Notes: a model not told the origin generated them from the letters alone. A DNA stretch of 64,000 nucleotides from Theristus sp. LFF4_11 (GCA_030248135.1 JASANC010003761.1:1-64000); one strand, 5' to 3'. Counted from the stretch's first letter, positions 31,667-44,743 are shown. Translations and numbers: made by a program.

Positions 31667-34600
31667 AGCGACGTTCTTTATTGGTGAATTTCTGATTTCA
31701 ACCGACAACAAAGTGATTTGATTTTTTTACTGATCTAGTTCATTCTTTAGATCCGGTGATTTTGTAGATCTGTATGTGGAATTGTGTTTAGTATAGTTTG
31801 TTTATTATCACGTGTCATTCATGAAATAGTCGAATGCACAACGGGTTCAGTTCGTTTTGTACCACATTGGTTCGCAATCCCGCAATTATTGCAAAATGTT
31901 TTGGGTAATCTACGTTTACCGTGGCCAGTAGGAAAGTCTGTTGAGAGTCGAGCGCCGATACCGAACTTTTCTTGCCGAGAGTTTTGTTGCCGTTTCGCAA
32001 TTTGTAGTGATAAATTTTCCGTAGTAATTCAAGTGAATATGTTCGATTACAGTTTTCACACATGAATCGTTGACTTCCGACAGCTACTGATGTGTTTGAA
32101 ACAGCACCGAAAAAAAGGTTTCGATTGACTTCGGTTGCCAGTTCAGTTATGTTTTTCCCATACCATCAACTTTAAAATACGTAAATATGCTGGTGAATCG
32201 AATAAAAGTCAAATTGTCTTGATTAGAATTTGTTTTATTTGTGACGTACGTTTGTTTCGGTCAGAAAGAAACCCTGAACCAGCAAAAAAACTCCCCTCTA
32301 AAATGTTTACAACCCGCCATGGGTTTTATGAAAAATTGTTTGTTCAGTTTTTGCTCCATGTTTTGTGGTCTGCAGCTAAAAAAGGGAATCGTGGTTTTAT
32401 TGGGCATTTTGTTTATTCGCACAATTAATTTTATTCGACAGTAACTTGACAAACGATTCGTTGAGTCATCTCACAATGAGAAAAAAAGAGAATCTGTGTC
32501 CGTTTTATTGAGATGCTTTCTGTTGGTTTAGTCACTGAAAAACTGATACTGTGTTATGTTTTATTTTGTGCTAGCGAATGTAAATCATCAGCATGAATCA
32601 ATCAGCCAATCATTTCTAATGAGTTATTAAAGACCGCTGCCTAAAAAAATGTTGAATTTATATGCGCTTTAAGCACGCTAATTGGCGGTATATTGCCAAA
32701 ATGCAACCAATCGTCATCGTGCTAAGTAATATTTCAAATTGATATCTTACCTCATGTGATAAAATGTTCCTCGTGCCTGCGTACAGTAACTTACCGCAAT
32801 CGCATGGTCATAAATAACGTCTCACTCGAAAACCATGCTATTGATGCGCGTTATTGCAGCGCAATAAAAGTTTAGTGCAGGCTTCTCTTGCGTTTGTTCC
32901 AATGCCGTGTGTTTCTAATTCTCTATGCATTACGTTTTTTGTTGTTGTTGTTGAAAATCGGTAAGCTCATTTTTACAACAACCGACATTTCGGCTTTAAA
33001 ACAGCTTCCGCTTAAAAATTGCCGTTTTCTTTTCGTTCCTCTCTGATGATTCAGCGATGCATATATGCAGTTATGTTCATGCAAAAAAGTGATTCGCCTT
33101 CGTATTTAATGAAGTTCATAAAGAAATATGTGCAACCCGATGATTTTGACTTGCGTTCACTGATTGGGTCTAGATGTAAAAGTCAGCTCTTCGCAGCCAA
33201 TCAGCGTGCCAGAGAATCAAACGTTTCAGCAATATGCACGGAAATTGCAGAATTTTTTGCTTGTGTACCGGTATAATTTTTGTATACAGCTGATTATTTC
33301 AACAAAGCAGCACACACAGATCCAAAGAATCAATTTTAGTACGCTGATTGGCTGCTTTCCATCTCAGGTGACCACTGCAGTCATAGTTAAATTCAAATAA
33401 AACAACAAAGCTCAACAGGCTATTATGTTACTGCGCAGAGATTTCGCTAATTTCCAGCCATCTGTCAATGCTTTATCGCTGACTCAAGTGTGTTCCCAAG
33501 TGGTGTATGTTGTAATTCAAACTCTCATGCGTCCCCCGCACGAGTTTGCACATACGATATGCACTTACGAGAATCACTTTCGCGTTGTTGCGTGTTTGTT
33601 TTGTCCGTTCCACGGTGCCCTAAAAGCCGCATCCCGTCGATGAGACGTGTAATGAAATCCAATTACAAATTCATTTCATGTTCGAAGAACACACATTTTT
33701 ATTCATTTATCTATGAAATAAACTATATATGTATAACATTTCATACATTTTTGCACAGCACATAATGCACTCACTGTCTCTAACACTCTATTGGAGCACG
33801 TTGATTGGCGGGGTTTCCCGTTTTGAAGTCAATCCGAGAGAATGCATAATTCAAATGCAGCCAATCAGCTCGTTTCATATGAAATTTCTGACAAACAAAC
33901 ACTGAATCAGGAGGAGTGCTGAGTTGTTTTATTTTAGAGCCACAGTGGGCTGCATATTACATAACATTTTCGGCTAAAGGACGCGGAGAATTTTTAATGA
34001 GATGTTTCGGTTTTAAAAGGGGTACATAGTGCGAGAATTTTCTGGAGCCCGCGGAAATTTGCTGGGAACCAGAGTGCTGTTGCGAAATTCGCTTTCAGTT
34101 GTACGCTTCACTAATTTTTATTGCGTGAGATATGATTTCAAGGCCTTTGGTTATTGGGTTGTCTGTTTTTACGTCATGCATTTCAATTTTGTGAATTCCA
34201 CGTGATTCATTTACTTTTTTACGGTATGGCCGATTAAGCATGGCAGAATTTTTCAGGTTGCAAAATTTGAATGAAAGAAAAACGCTCAGAAAGTATCTAT
34301 AAACCCAATTGTGTGTCAAGTTTTACATGTTTTTTTAGGTTAATTGGTTCTTCATGGTACTTTTTTCATTCTTTGTCCCTTGTACATAAAAAAAATCTTT
34401 TTTAAAAACTCTTTTTGTGTTTTAGGATTGAGAAGACAAGGGGTGCCTTATTTATTCGGTTAGCTGTAGTACAGTTGTATCTGTCTTAAAATGTTTGAAA
34501 GAATGTTTTTTTATCAGTCTGAGTTATGAATGCGATTTTTGCAACTGTTTATTGAGAAAAATAAAGTGATTCCAAAAAAACAGATCTGTACCAAAGATTC

Positions 34601-35177
34601 GCCCCTCTCCATGTGTTACAAAAAAAACATTGTTGGCTTTAGGCACATTAGCATGAATTTCTTATCATGTTAGAGCGAATATGATTTCCGGGGCCGGAAA
34701 ACCCGCCAACGTTTTCCACGCAACAGGAAAAACTTTGATACGTTAGAAATGTTTTCTCAACATTTCCTGCATTTTAAACGACCATACGAGACGATATTAA
34801 TGTTGATGGATGGGCTTGAAGACTTTCTTGGATGTGGCTTGTGGTCGCGCACATAAGCGTAAAACGGTGCAGATTTTGGCCTATTTTTTTCGCTGTGACC
34901 GTCAAATTTCCCAATACTGGACGCAAATTTTAATCGATCAGCGAAGACCACAACTGTTCCGAAAAGGTGATTTCGAACATTTCAGCGAATAAAATGTTTT
35001 TGCAAACGCATTCTTTTCGATATCTATACATTTACTTTGTGTTTGTGTGCCTTTCTTTTTGCACAACTGACATTTGTTGTTTTTCTGTGTCGGCGTTTAC
35101 CGTAACCAAATGAAGCCAGAAAAAACTGCCCAAACTTCTTTCACTTTTTATCTATGCCTTAAAAAGTCTGTCAAAAC

Positions 35178-35315
35178 TACAGGGTGTTTCAAAGGCTTCC
35201 AACCGTATTTTATCACGAAATAATTCTTTCAGTTCGAAATTTCAGCGTTAAGGAATTATGGTGTAGTGAAATACGGTAGGAAGACTGTTTTGACGTCGTT
35301 TTTAAACACCCTGTA
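35178..35315. mobile_element. Mariner-type MITE
   Basis: A 138-bp element with ends TACAGGGTGTTTCAAA and TTTAAACACCCTGTA and TA flanks. ACCGTATTTTATC is mirrored by GAAATACGGT. CAGGGTGT ends are usual for mariner elements. Confidence 0.75.
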
Positions 35316-36358
35316 TACTTGCTTCACAAAACGTTATGTACAAGCGCACTTTTTTCTTGAGTATGACTATAAGCAATTTTGTCACACGATTTTGTCGCCC
35401 GCAAAAAACCTGTCACAATACACGGTGCTGTATAAATTGCTTCCGGACTTGTCAAAATGACAAAGAATATATTGAAGCGAAAATTGTGTGAAAAATAAGT
35501 TTGCTTTGGTAGGTTTCCAGAGAGGCTGTTGTGGAAAATACAATATGCGCAGCCAGACTAAGACACATAAAAAAGATGAAAAAGGCTGGAATGGAATAAA
35601 GTTCGTCGATTTTGAAAGTGATACACTCCACAGAAATCGCTTTCACGAACATCTAAATAAGACTGAAAAATTCGAAAATTTCACTAAAAAGGGCATTTTT
35701 TGCGCAAAATCTTTCATGCGGATCACCCTGACTTATTAGCGGGATTTGTATTGATTGCTGTGTCATAAAACGAGTGCGCGGTCTTCAGATCAGGACTTTA
35801 CCAATTCACAAAAAAAACACGATTTTCCGATTTCAAGACAGCAATGTGGCAAAACACAACTGTCATGCGCTCCACAGTAAGCTTGATCGTGTCGAGACAC
35901 AATAATACGGTATATACGAGTAGACACCGTATGGCATTCCAAACCGTACTGACTGAAGGAATTTTTTTGCGATTCGGTACGTTTTTTGATAAATGGACAG
36001 AGCGAAAATTTCATTACAAGTCGCTCCTTGTTGGGAAAAAAGCTGTCAAAAACACACACGCATTCAATATCGAAATAAATGGGATTCTTTCGCATCTGAC
36101 GAGTTTAGCTTTTTTGTATTCGGACAAAAAACTCTGAATATCTTTTTTCAATATATCTGCGGGTATGCAATAATTTTCCGAACGCGTGGTTTCCAGTTAT
36201 GTACAGTGCGTTACTGCAGTTTTCACCGAAGGCGCAGTCTTAAACCTGCTAGTTTTTTTGAACTACACTTTTGTCACTCTTACACTCATTTTTTATTACG
36301 GTCAGGCGGATGGACGGTCAGAAAACGAACTGCGATACATTAAAAAGCGGAAAGGCAA

Positions 36359-36542
36359 TACAGTCTATCTCGCAAATATATGCAACTAGCTGATTGGTTG
36401 GTCATAGCAATTCTCAGCGCTGATTGGTTGGTGATGAGCAATTCTCAGCGCTGATTGGTTGATCATGAGCAGTTCTTAGCGCTGATTGGTTGGTCATCAC
36501 GTCAGGTTGCATATATTTTCCAGATGGACTATAGTTTTACGC
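36359..36542. mobile_element. TACAGTCTATC-type MITE
   Basis: Starts TACAGTCTATCTCGCAAATA. It holds three tandem GCGCTGATTGGTTGG blocks and ends with TTGCATATATTTTCCAGATG then GACTATA. It is a relative of 16532-16787. Confidence 0.65.
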
Positions 36543-37048
36543 GCTACCACCAGCCCACGAGGGCATTCGCTGAATACAGCGTACTTTGTTTTTATCGCAG
36601 CAATTTGAAAACTGCACAATCACAAACAAACACACAGGCACTGCCACACAATGTTACAGCGTTACTCTGCAGCCAAACGGAGTGCACTTTTGCACTTTCT
36701 TAATTCGAACCAGGACTTTTTTACAGGCTGTGGCTGGCTGGACAAAGCGCAAAAGCCAGAAAAAGAAACCAGACGAACCAGCTTCTGGCGTTTTTTGGCG
36801 TTGCGGTTTTTCCGGCGCTGGCAAGTGAGAGTTCTCAGGCAGGAGGTGAAAATTGGTCAAGTCAAGTGTTTTTTAAACCTACTCCATATTTAGAACATGT
36901 TTGCACCCATGTATCCATTATGTCTTGGCTGCCATCACAGTACAGACATTTGATCCGCCAGCATGTTTGAGCAAATAAAAAAACGAAAAATTCGACACAA
37001 TCAATAACAACTCATAACAGGTGCAATTAAGTTTGTTTTCTCTTTTAC

Positions 37049-37497
37049 TACCGTATTACCTCTATTAAACCCCCCCCCTAAATTAAACCCCCCCAAAATA
37101 AACCCCCACCCCCTCGACAAGTTTCCAAATAATCCCCCCCAAAAATAATCCCCCATGGGGGGTTATTGGAAACCTGTTTGAAACACATACCCAGCGAATT
37201 CAGTGGCTGGTTGCAGTGAAAATGATGAAATTGTGCTACCAAAGGCCCCAAATGGATGAGTTAATGGTAATTTCATTACAAAAGGCTGTTGTAAAAGGAA
37301 ATTTCTATGTAGAGTAGAAGCTTCTGCGACTTCCTTCCTGCCACGGAAGGTATTTTTGCAATTTTGCCCACGCCTAAAAATGGTTTCCAAATAAACCCCC
37401 CCAAAATAACCCCCCCCCCCCAAAAAAATAAACCCCCACCCCCAGAAGTCGCTGAAGAAATAAAACACCATGGGGGTTTATTAGAGGTAATACGGTA
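37049..37497. mobile_element. TIR MITE with ends TACCGTATTACC, copy 1
   Basis: Inverted ends TACCGTATTACC / GGTAATACGGTA, C-runs separated by AAT/AAA triplets, two CCATGGGG motifs and a unique core (GCGAATTCAGTGGCTGG). About 450 bp. Two more copies are at 39285 and 46696. Confidence 0.8.
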
Positions 37498-39284
37498 TGT
37501 AGTCTGGTCGGGTGGGAAGTTTGTCTCATTTCGATAGGATCGACTAAAAAACTTGTCCAGAATTCCTTTTTTTTCTAAAACAAAAAAACTTTTATCAAGA
37601 TGTTTCAACGTGGCTGGTTGGCTGCATTTGAATATAATAGCCGGAACGCTAATTGGTCAACGGCAAGTTTCACAGCCAAATCAGCTAGCTTGATTGCAAA
37701 TTTCAGACAGTGGCGTTTTTTTGTCACACACTCATTTTTTCTGTGTAACTCGCAACAAGAACCACCATGAAAACAGTCTCGCGTGTACACGTGGAATTGA
37801 TTTTTTTGTCCATATGCGTGGAAACGGCCCCAACGAGGTGCGAAAATTTATTTATTTCTGTACATTTCACTTTGCGCGCAACATTGAACAAGCGGTGTGC
37901 CTACATCTCTCTGTGGAGCACAGCTTTAACTGAAATTGGTGTTACGGGCGGAAAACTAACTTTAGCTTCATGTTCCAGTGTGCATGTGCATTGTTGGGGC
38001 CAGCGAAAAACTCAACAGCGGGTACCACTGATTTTGGTAGGTGCCATTCCGTACTTGAATTTATGGTGTTTTCCCAAAGCGTGGTTGGGCTGCGAAGTGC
38101 GTTTGTGAGTGTGTCCAGACCAGAATGGCTTTTGCGAAGTCAGCTTGTTTTGATTCATTCACTGTATTTGGAGCCACCCTTTATTGAGCTTTGCTTTTTT
38201 TAAATGCTGTATGCTTATTTGTCGAACTCTTGTGTGCGACACCCAATCAGCGCACTGGACTAAGAATGTGCAACAGTTTTCAGGGCATATCAAGAAATAA
38301 ATGTTGTTCGAGTACCTTTGTGTGTGAGTGAAGCATATAACAATAAACAAGAGCAAAACAAGTATGTACTGCATATTATTTTGTACATGTACATGTGTAC
38401 GCATTTGCAAGCTCAGTTTTAGCACCGCAGCTAATCAATCACAATGTCGCAAAGTGATAGTCTGAAACTGTCTGTCCCTCCATATTTTTGAGTTTTTGAC
38501 TAAATTTTATTGCTTTGTTTTGAGCGATATCACACAGCATCGAAACAGTGAGCAATATGCTGAAACGAGCGAAAGCAAAGCGCATGGCTATATACATTTT
38601 TGCATTTTCAATTACTGCACTCAAGTTACATTACCCATAGCACTCACTCATGCGTTCAAAAAAATAATCCATTTCAAACCTAAAGCACGTTGATTGGCGG
38701 AATCCAATAGTTTTATACGGCTATGGCGCCCACCAGGGATGCACATTTCAAATAAAGCCAAGAAGAGTTGCAGCAGGTGATACACTCTCTCACAAGTTTT
38801 CTCATCTTGAAATTGTTTTTACCGGACCAGCACAATTTTCATTTTCATTTTACATTTCCACGTAACCCTGCATATTCGTGATACTACTCAATTAATTTCC
38901 ATGGTTTTCAATTAATTATGGCGCCGTTTTCCTTCTCTCCACTCTTTTTTCTCCACTGAAACTTTCATGTAATTTCAACTCTGTAGAATGTCCATGATCC
39001 ATTATGGTTAAAATGACGCATCTAAGAAACTTGCTTTATTGTGAAAATCGCGTTCATAAAAGGCTTATGTCATAAAACTTGAAAACTTCATGGTAAATGA
39101 TTTTTTTAGCGGTTTTGCCTGCATAAAAAAGTGCTGTTTTGAACCAAACTACGCTATTTTGGCTTCCCGAGCTGATTGGACGTTGCATTTTTTGGTTAAC
39201 GAATGCCTCCGTTCGAATGCAGCCAATCAGCGATCAGTATATGTATACCATAAAAAAGACACCAGCAGTGAAAAGCTTATCGCA

Positions 39285-39741
39285 TACCGTATTACCCCCA
39301 TTAAACCCCCCCACCATTAATCCCCCCCACCAATAAACCCCCACCCCCCCGACCAGTTTCCGAATAATCCCCCCCCACAAATAATCCCCCATGGGGGATT
39401 ATTGGAGACCTGTTTGAAACACATACCCAGCGAATTCAGTGGCTGGTTGCAGTGAAAATGATGAAATTGTGCTACCAAAGGCCCCAAATGGGTGAGTTAA
39501 TAGTAATTTCATTACAAAAGGCTGTTATAAAAGGAAATTTCTATGTAGAGTAGAAGTTTCTGCGACTTTCTTGCCTGCCATGCAATGTATTTTTGCTATT
39601 TTTCAACAAACCCCCACCCCTAGAATTTTTTGTAAAATAAACCCCCCCCACCAATAATCCCCCCCCCACCAATAAACCCCCACCCCTAAAAGTCGCTGAC
39701 GTATTAATCCCCCATGGGGGTTTATTGGGGGTAATACGGTA
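39285..39741. mobile_element. TIR MITE with ends TACCGTATTACC, copy 2
   Basis: Same ends and core as 37049-37497. The C-runs differ in length. Confidence 0.8.
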
Positions 39742-40706
39742 TCCGCGAAAACGTTTATTTTTCTGCGGTTTTTCTTCATTCTGCGGAGCGACAGGCAATG
39801 GGCTACATTGTATCTGATATATTGAAGGAAACTATGATCGCTGGGAGCAATTTTATTCCCATAGACTTTTTTCATCACGCATTGATGTATCAAACTTCGT
39901 TGTTTTCCTGCAAACAGCCAGCGGATGTGAACGCGTGTGCATGTGATCGTGCCAAAAAGCTTTGCCTGGGTTTCTCTCTTCGAATGGTTGTCTCTCTGCT
40001 TTGATGCTGCCTAGAAGTTCAATGTTTTTTCACAATTATAACGATAATGACAAACTGTTTTCAAGAAATTTCGCTAAAACGTATACGCTCGCAAAATACC
40101 GGGTCCCTTGTAGCTTTATTGCCCGGGATGGTTGATTTTGTGAGATTTTACTACCTAGGTTCGCTGATGTTTTGCCCAGACTTTAAGATCTATCGTGGTA
40201 AAACACCTTTGGCAGTTCTGCCTGGTGTCCGTTGCACTGACGAGCCAGGGGCACCGCGATATGCGTCTACCTGGCGAAACCGCAAACAGTGAACTTCATG
40301 TATTTTCGTGCAGCACTGATGTACGGCAGTTTTATGATTTCTTTCATGACAAGCTTAGCCAAAAAGATTACAGAAAACAATGCATCGGGAGCAGAGCTTT
40401 TGCATGGACAACATTTGGCGTGTTGAACTAAATGTACCTAACAACATTTCCCACTATTTTCTTACTGTTTGTTGCACAAAAAATGGCGTTGGTGACAGCG
40501 GAAAAAGTTCTTATGCGAACATCGAGAAAAAATCCTTGATGATCGAAAACGGTGCGACAAAAACATTGCATGACGGAAAATGCGTTTTATTTTTTGTGAG
40601 TTTCATAATAATTGAAACTATAGAATTCTGAGCAAAATTTAGGCCGCCAACGAAAAACTACTAAATAAACAAACAAATAAATAAACCAACAAATTAAAAA
40701 AACACG

Positions 40707-43700
40707 ATGGCACCGTCAGCGAAGCTCGAAAACAAAATCCAACAGAGACTGCACACGACCGTTTACTCGTTCGCGCCAATGCAGGATGACTTTGGCGAGC
40801 CGGACTACAGAAAGACGGAGGTCCTGGCGCGATTAGCAGCACTGGCGGTTACGGTAACGATGTTTTTGACCACTCAGAAAGCGTCACACGTCATATAATT
40901 TTAACGTGACTTCTCAAATCATTCGGTCATCGCGCACGCGACGATAAGAAAAGTGATGCCTTTTTTAGCCATCGGGCGAATCCAGGACGTTTACACTGAA
41001 AAAAATGTCACGTTTCATGTCACGATACCTCTAGGTATAAGTCACGTCAAACGTCCAATGTCACGTCAAATCTTACGCTCAATGTCACGCTAAAGGCCAA
41101 TTCATGCACACAAAATTTCTGCGGCACGTCACGTCACGTCACAGAAAGAAAACCGCGTCAACATTTTCTGCCAAGGATCTCCATATTTACATATCCACAT
41201 GTCCTAAAAAAATTAGACATGGAGTCGAACTGGATAATTTGGGGCATTAGCTGATTGGTTGCTGCGTGACCTGATCAGGTTCAAACGGCGGGCCGTTGAA
41301 ATTGCACTTTGCTTTTTTGAACACAATCTTCCAGTTGACCTCGCTGCTCTACTTCGTGTTCTCCATCATCCGCCTGTGCTGGTGCTACGAGTCGCATTTG
41401 CCCGTGACTGCAATGACCGTGCGCCCGTTGTCGCCGCCGCATCGCGTCCACTACGACTACTACTACGTCAGCATGGGCGCCATGAGCGCGCAGATCGGCG
41501 TCCAGGCGATGTCGACAGCGTTCGGACTGATGTTGCTCGCCGGGGTGCTCAAGGTACGATCTTTTCTTTAAGACCGTCGATTCAATGCGGTTTTGGACGT
41601 AAAAGCAAACTAGTTTCAATCTGTATGTGGTAATGCAGAATAGCCCAAGTGACCCGACCTTATTTAGGGGACTCGGATCCCTTTGCGATTTTTGAATTCT
41701 CGCGTAATCAATGTATTGTGCATTTATTCAAACGTGACCGGACTAAAATGACGTCATTTGCTTTAAAAACGCCCGTTTGTCAAAGTACAGGCACTAAAAT
41801 GTCAGTTTGGAGTGACTGATTCAGCATTCACCATTTGTTTACGGGAAGAAATCGGCTAAACGGAAAGTCTGGTATGCTTTGAACGGCAAGCGCATGTTTC
41901 GCGGCACATGACGTCATTTCAGTGGGACACGTTTGAAAAAATAGGTCATAACTGTTTACCTATCTATGCGCGCATTGAGTTGCGGGCCCAAAATAAAAGA
42001 TATTATTATCGTTTCCGGAAGACCGGAGGCACAAAATTCTTTCACGCGCGGCCCTGAGGAAAAACCGCACAACCGAACCAAACCCGTAAAACGTCAGCAC
42101 ACGGCGAAGTGTCTACCGTAACCTAATTTGGAATTCCGTGAAACATTTTCCTATCCCCGTGTGCAAACGCAAACTAGTCCCGCGACCAAAGTAAAAGATA
42201 CAGTCGAACTCAATAAAATGTGGAGTCAGCTGATTGGTCGGCCGAGGGGAGGCTGCTCACACTCCGCACCCTTCTTTTTTCGTGGATCTGGATTCTATTG
42301 AATCGTGTTTCTTTTGAATGAGTGTGAATTTCCAGCACCCTTTTCATGCTAAAAATAAACTCAAAGGGTTGGAGAACTGCGAAATTCATTTTTTTTTATT
42401 CAACAGCTCAAAATGCAATTTTTACTGACGACGACGACGACGACGTCGTCGCTTAATTTTTACGTGTGAACGGACAGACAAAAGCCTGAAATGAGTGCGC
42501 TGTGTAGCCAGCTGAAGGGGGTTTCATTCCTAGCTGACCGATCGACATGCGTCCGCAATTAAAAAAATGCGTTCCGACTTCGCGGACGACGACGACACGA
42601 CGACGGTTTTGCTTTCATCTTTCATTTTCACCGTTTTCAAGTTTTTTTTGGTAAGCTGCTGTGTTCATTTACTTGGTGCACGCAGCAAACCATGCACAGC
42701 GCACTCCTTTCAGGCTTTTATTTTTCGTCCACACGCAAAAATTAAGCGACGACGTCGTCGTCGTCATCAAACAAAAAAATACATTTTGAGCTGTGGAACA
42801 AAAATTTTCTAAATTTCGCGGTCTCTAACCTTTGAGTTTATTTTTAGCACAAAAAGGGTGCTGGAAATTCATAAAAACACGTTTCAATAAAATCCAAATC
42901 CACGAAAAAAGAACGGTGCGGAGTGTGAGCAGCCTCCGCTCGGTCGACCAATCAGCTGATTCCACATTTTAGTGAGTTCGACTGTAGTAAAAAAACAACA
43001 GCGTTGTCACCGCGGTAACTGAAAATGACCGTACCGTATCAGGATACGGTAATGGAAAGCCAAATCGAAACCGTTCCGAAGATTTTTTGACCGTTTTTAC
43101 CGACCGACTCAAAAAACGTGCACCGCGGCAACACCAAACAACACTATGATCTGATGTATTTGGTCCCCTGAGATTCAAGGCGCGCGTCGGTAGGCTAAAC
43201 AGTACCGTATCCATGTCGCGGGAATTCAAAATTGACAAAATTGAACAAGTACCGTGTCCAATGCCATGTGGATTTCATAAAGGTCACAAACGCTTATTTT
43301 GCAACGACTTCACTATCTGCAGCAAATTTTGCAGCGACAGCAGAGCTACGTCGTTTTATGGATCCTGAGCGCATTCATCTTGATTGCGCTTGAAACAGCC
43401 GTCGTCGTCTACAGCAATGCGCTGCGCACGCACGCACAAATGGTCGGTCGATCGGGCGATTTTGGGCGTTTTTTCTGCGGACAGCGTCTAATTTTGCTTC
43501 ATACGTAACAGTAGGGTACCGTTTTTTGTTGCGTGAAACGTTACGTAAAGACAGGTTGTTGCGTGAAACAGGTTGAGTGTTTTTTTCACAGTATGATTGC
43601 TTTGTGCAGCGTCTGGTCAGGAGTTTGTAGACTTTTGTTTGCCAAAAAATGGTTTTCCTGTTCTGAATCTGATTTGTTCAGCTTGAAAACGATCGTCTTT

Positions 43701-44047
43701 TTCCTGTTGTTCCAGAATTGGGACGCTTGGTCGCAGCTCGAACTTGTGCTATTCATACTGAAACTGTGCATCAATGTAAGTGCCGTGCAATATGAGGCTC
43801 AATCGTGATTTTGCGATGTGCTGTGTTCGCGCGCTGAGGGGTAGGGCCGCCGGAGGGAGACTGAAGGCTGGGGGGGGGGGGGGGGTTGGCGGGTTGGGGG
43901 GGGGGAGGCCGGGGGGAGGGGCGGGGCCGCCGGGGGGGGGGGGGGAGGGCGGGGGGGGCGCCGGGGGGGGGGGAAAATGAAGCGTTTGCGCGGTTTTATT
44001 TGTGAGACAGAAAAAATTCGAATTTTATTTTATTTTGCTGGAATGAA

Positions 44048-44106
<59 letters not shown>

Positions 44107-44345
44107 TGGAGGGGGGGGGGGGGGGAGGGGGGGGGGGGGGGGGGAGGGGGGGGGTGGGGGGGGTACTCATTTCTGAACATGCTATTTAAAATAAGCATGT
44201 TTACCAACGTTGCTCGTTTTTCATAATCTGAATGTACACTCAATACCTTTTGCAGTTCCCAAGTTTGACCATGGCCACGTTGTTCTATAGAGCAATTGAC
44301 GACGAAATGGACAGGGCGCAGCAAGAACGACAGTTTTTGATATGA
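40707..44345 (+). CDS. Four-helix membrane protein, unrecognised
   Basis: Exons 40707-40853, 41335-41553, 43323-43442, 43716-43775 and 44256-44345 join in phase 0 to 211 residues plus TGA. The N-terminus (about 38 residues) is hydrophilic and cytosolic-looking. Hydrophobic segments fall at about residues 42-65 (made across the first splice), 98-121, 130-152 and 168-192. A short charged tail follows (DDEMDRAQQERQ). Between helices 1 and 2 is a loop with two cysteines nearby (CWCYE) and a Tyr-rich HYDYYYVS stretch. The four-pass layout resembles small tetraspan families, but I find no CCG or claudin motif and do not assign one. The first donor could instead be at 40848 (two codons shorter). The fourth intron contains very long G-runs. 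Confidence 0.75.
41570..41995. mobile_element. TIR MITE (GACTCAAT family) split by a nested insertion
   Basis: The left half (GATTCAATGCGGTTTTGGAC to TTTGAATTCTCGCGTAATC) and right half (ACTGTTTACCTATCTATGCG, GCGCATTGAGTTGCGG) match the continuous copy at 25450-25645. The intervening ~220 bp is another MITE. Confidence 0.65.
41725..41948 (+). mobile_element. CAAACGTGTC-type MITE nested in another MITE
   Basis: Starts TTATTCAAACGTGACCGGAC and ends ACACGTTTGAAAAAATAGGT. It is nearly identical to 52018-52246 across its length. Confidence 0.75.
42199..42986. mobile_element. Long TACAGTCGAACTC MITE (788 bp)
   Basis: Starts TACAGTCGAACTCAATAAAA and ends GTGAGTTCGACTGTA, with arms mirrored for over 200 bp. 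Each arm has a CGACGACGTCGTCG block, as in 7399-8164. It is in an intron of the membrane-protein gene. Confidence 0.8.
43870..44167 (+). repeat. Very long G-runs in an intron
   Basis: Two G-tracts with few interruptions: about 43870-43975, and 44050-44160 with one unbroken run of more than 50 G. Strong G-quadruplex potential on the transcript strand. Run lengths may be assembly-limited. Confidence 0.85.
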
Positions 44346-44743
44346 CTCTTTTCGTGTAACTTTCTGCGTTTTTATTTTTTCAGTTTTTTTTCGAGTTTTG
44401 ATCTCAGTTTTTTATTTGAAAAGTTTGTTTAGTCTCTTACACTGATAATTGATATTTGTTCACTTTACACTGCATACAATACACATGTATAAAGGAAATT
44501 CATTTTTCTGCTGTCATTTCACGGCAGTTGCGGCAAATCCATAGTGGAACACAACACGATTTTATTTTCTAGAAATCGCAAAAAATGCAAAAGTCCACGT
44601 CGTCCGAATATGAACTGGTGTGCACTTTGAAACGAATAGGTTCGACAATTGAAAACTGACTCCGAAAACTGGAAAAAAAGCACACAGCTCGTCGAGAAGA
44701 TCTCCAGCATTATTGTCGGAAGTTCAATTTTTTCGTCGTCACA

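Larger units (their letters stand above)
31667..40706. other. ~9-kb region without a convincing gene
   Basis: AT-rich sequence holding three TIR elements (listed separately), one dispersed repeat at 34300-34460, and several isolated pairs of GATTGG/CCAATC. Open frames of 60-116 codons occur on both strands. They overlap each other, lack splice context or recognisable domains, and are not called. The best start context is the ATG at 37767 (ACCACCATGA), opening 113 codons with a hydrophobic N-terminal stretch. I regard it as unproven. Confidence 0.5.

Noticed and set aside
35844..36343. Two overlapping ~100-116-codon plus-strand frames
   Set aside because: They overlap each other and a minus-strand frame, have no domain or splice context, and lie in AT-rich sequence where such frames occur by chance.
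43780..44324. Glycine-only or proline-only open frames
   Set aside because: They are translations of G- or C-runs in an intron.
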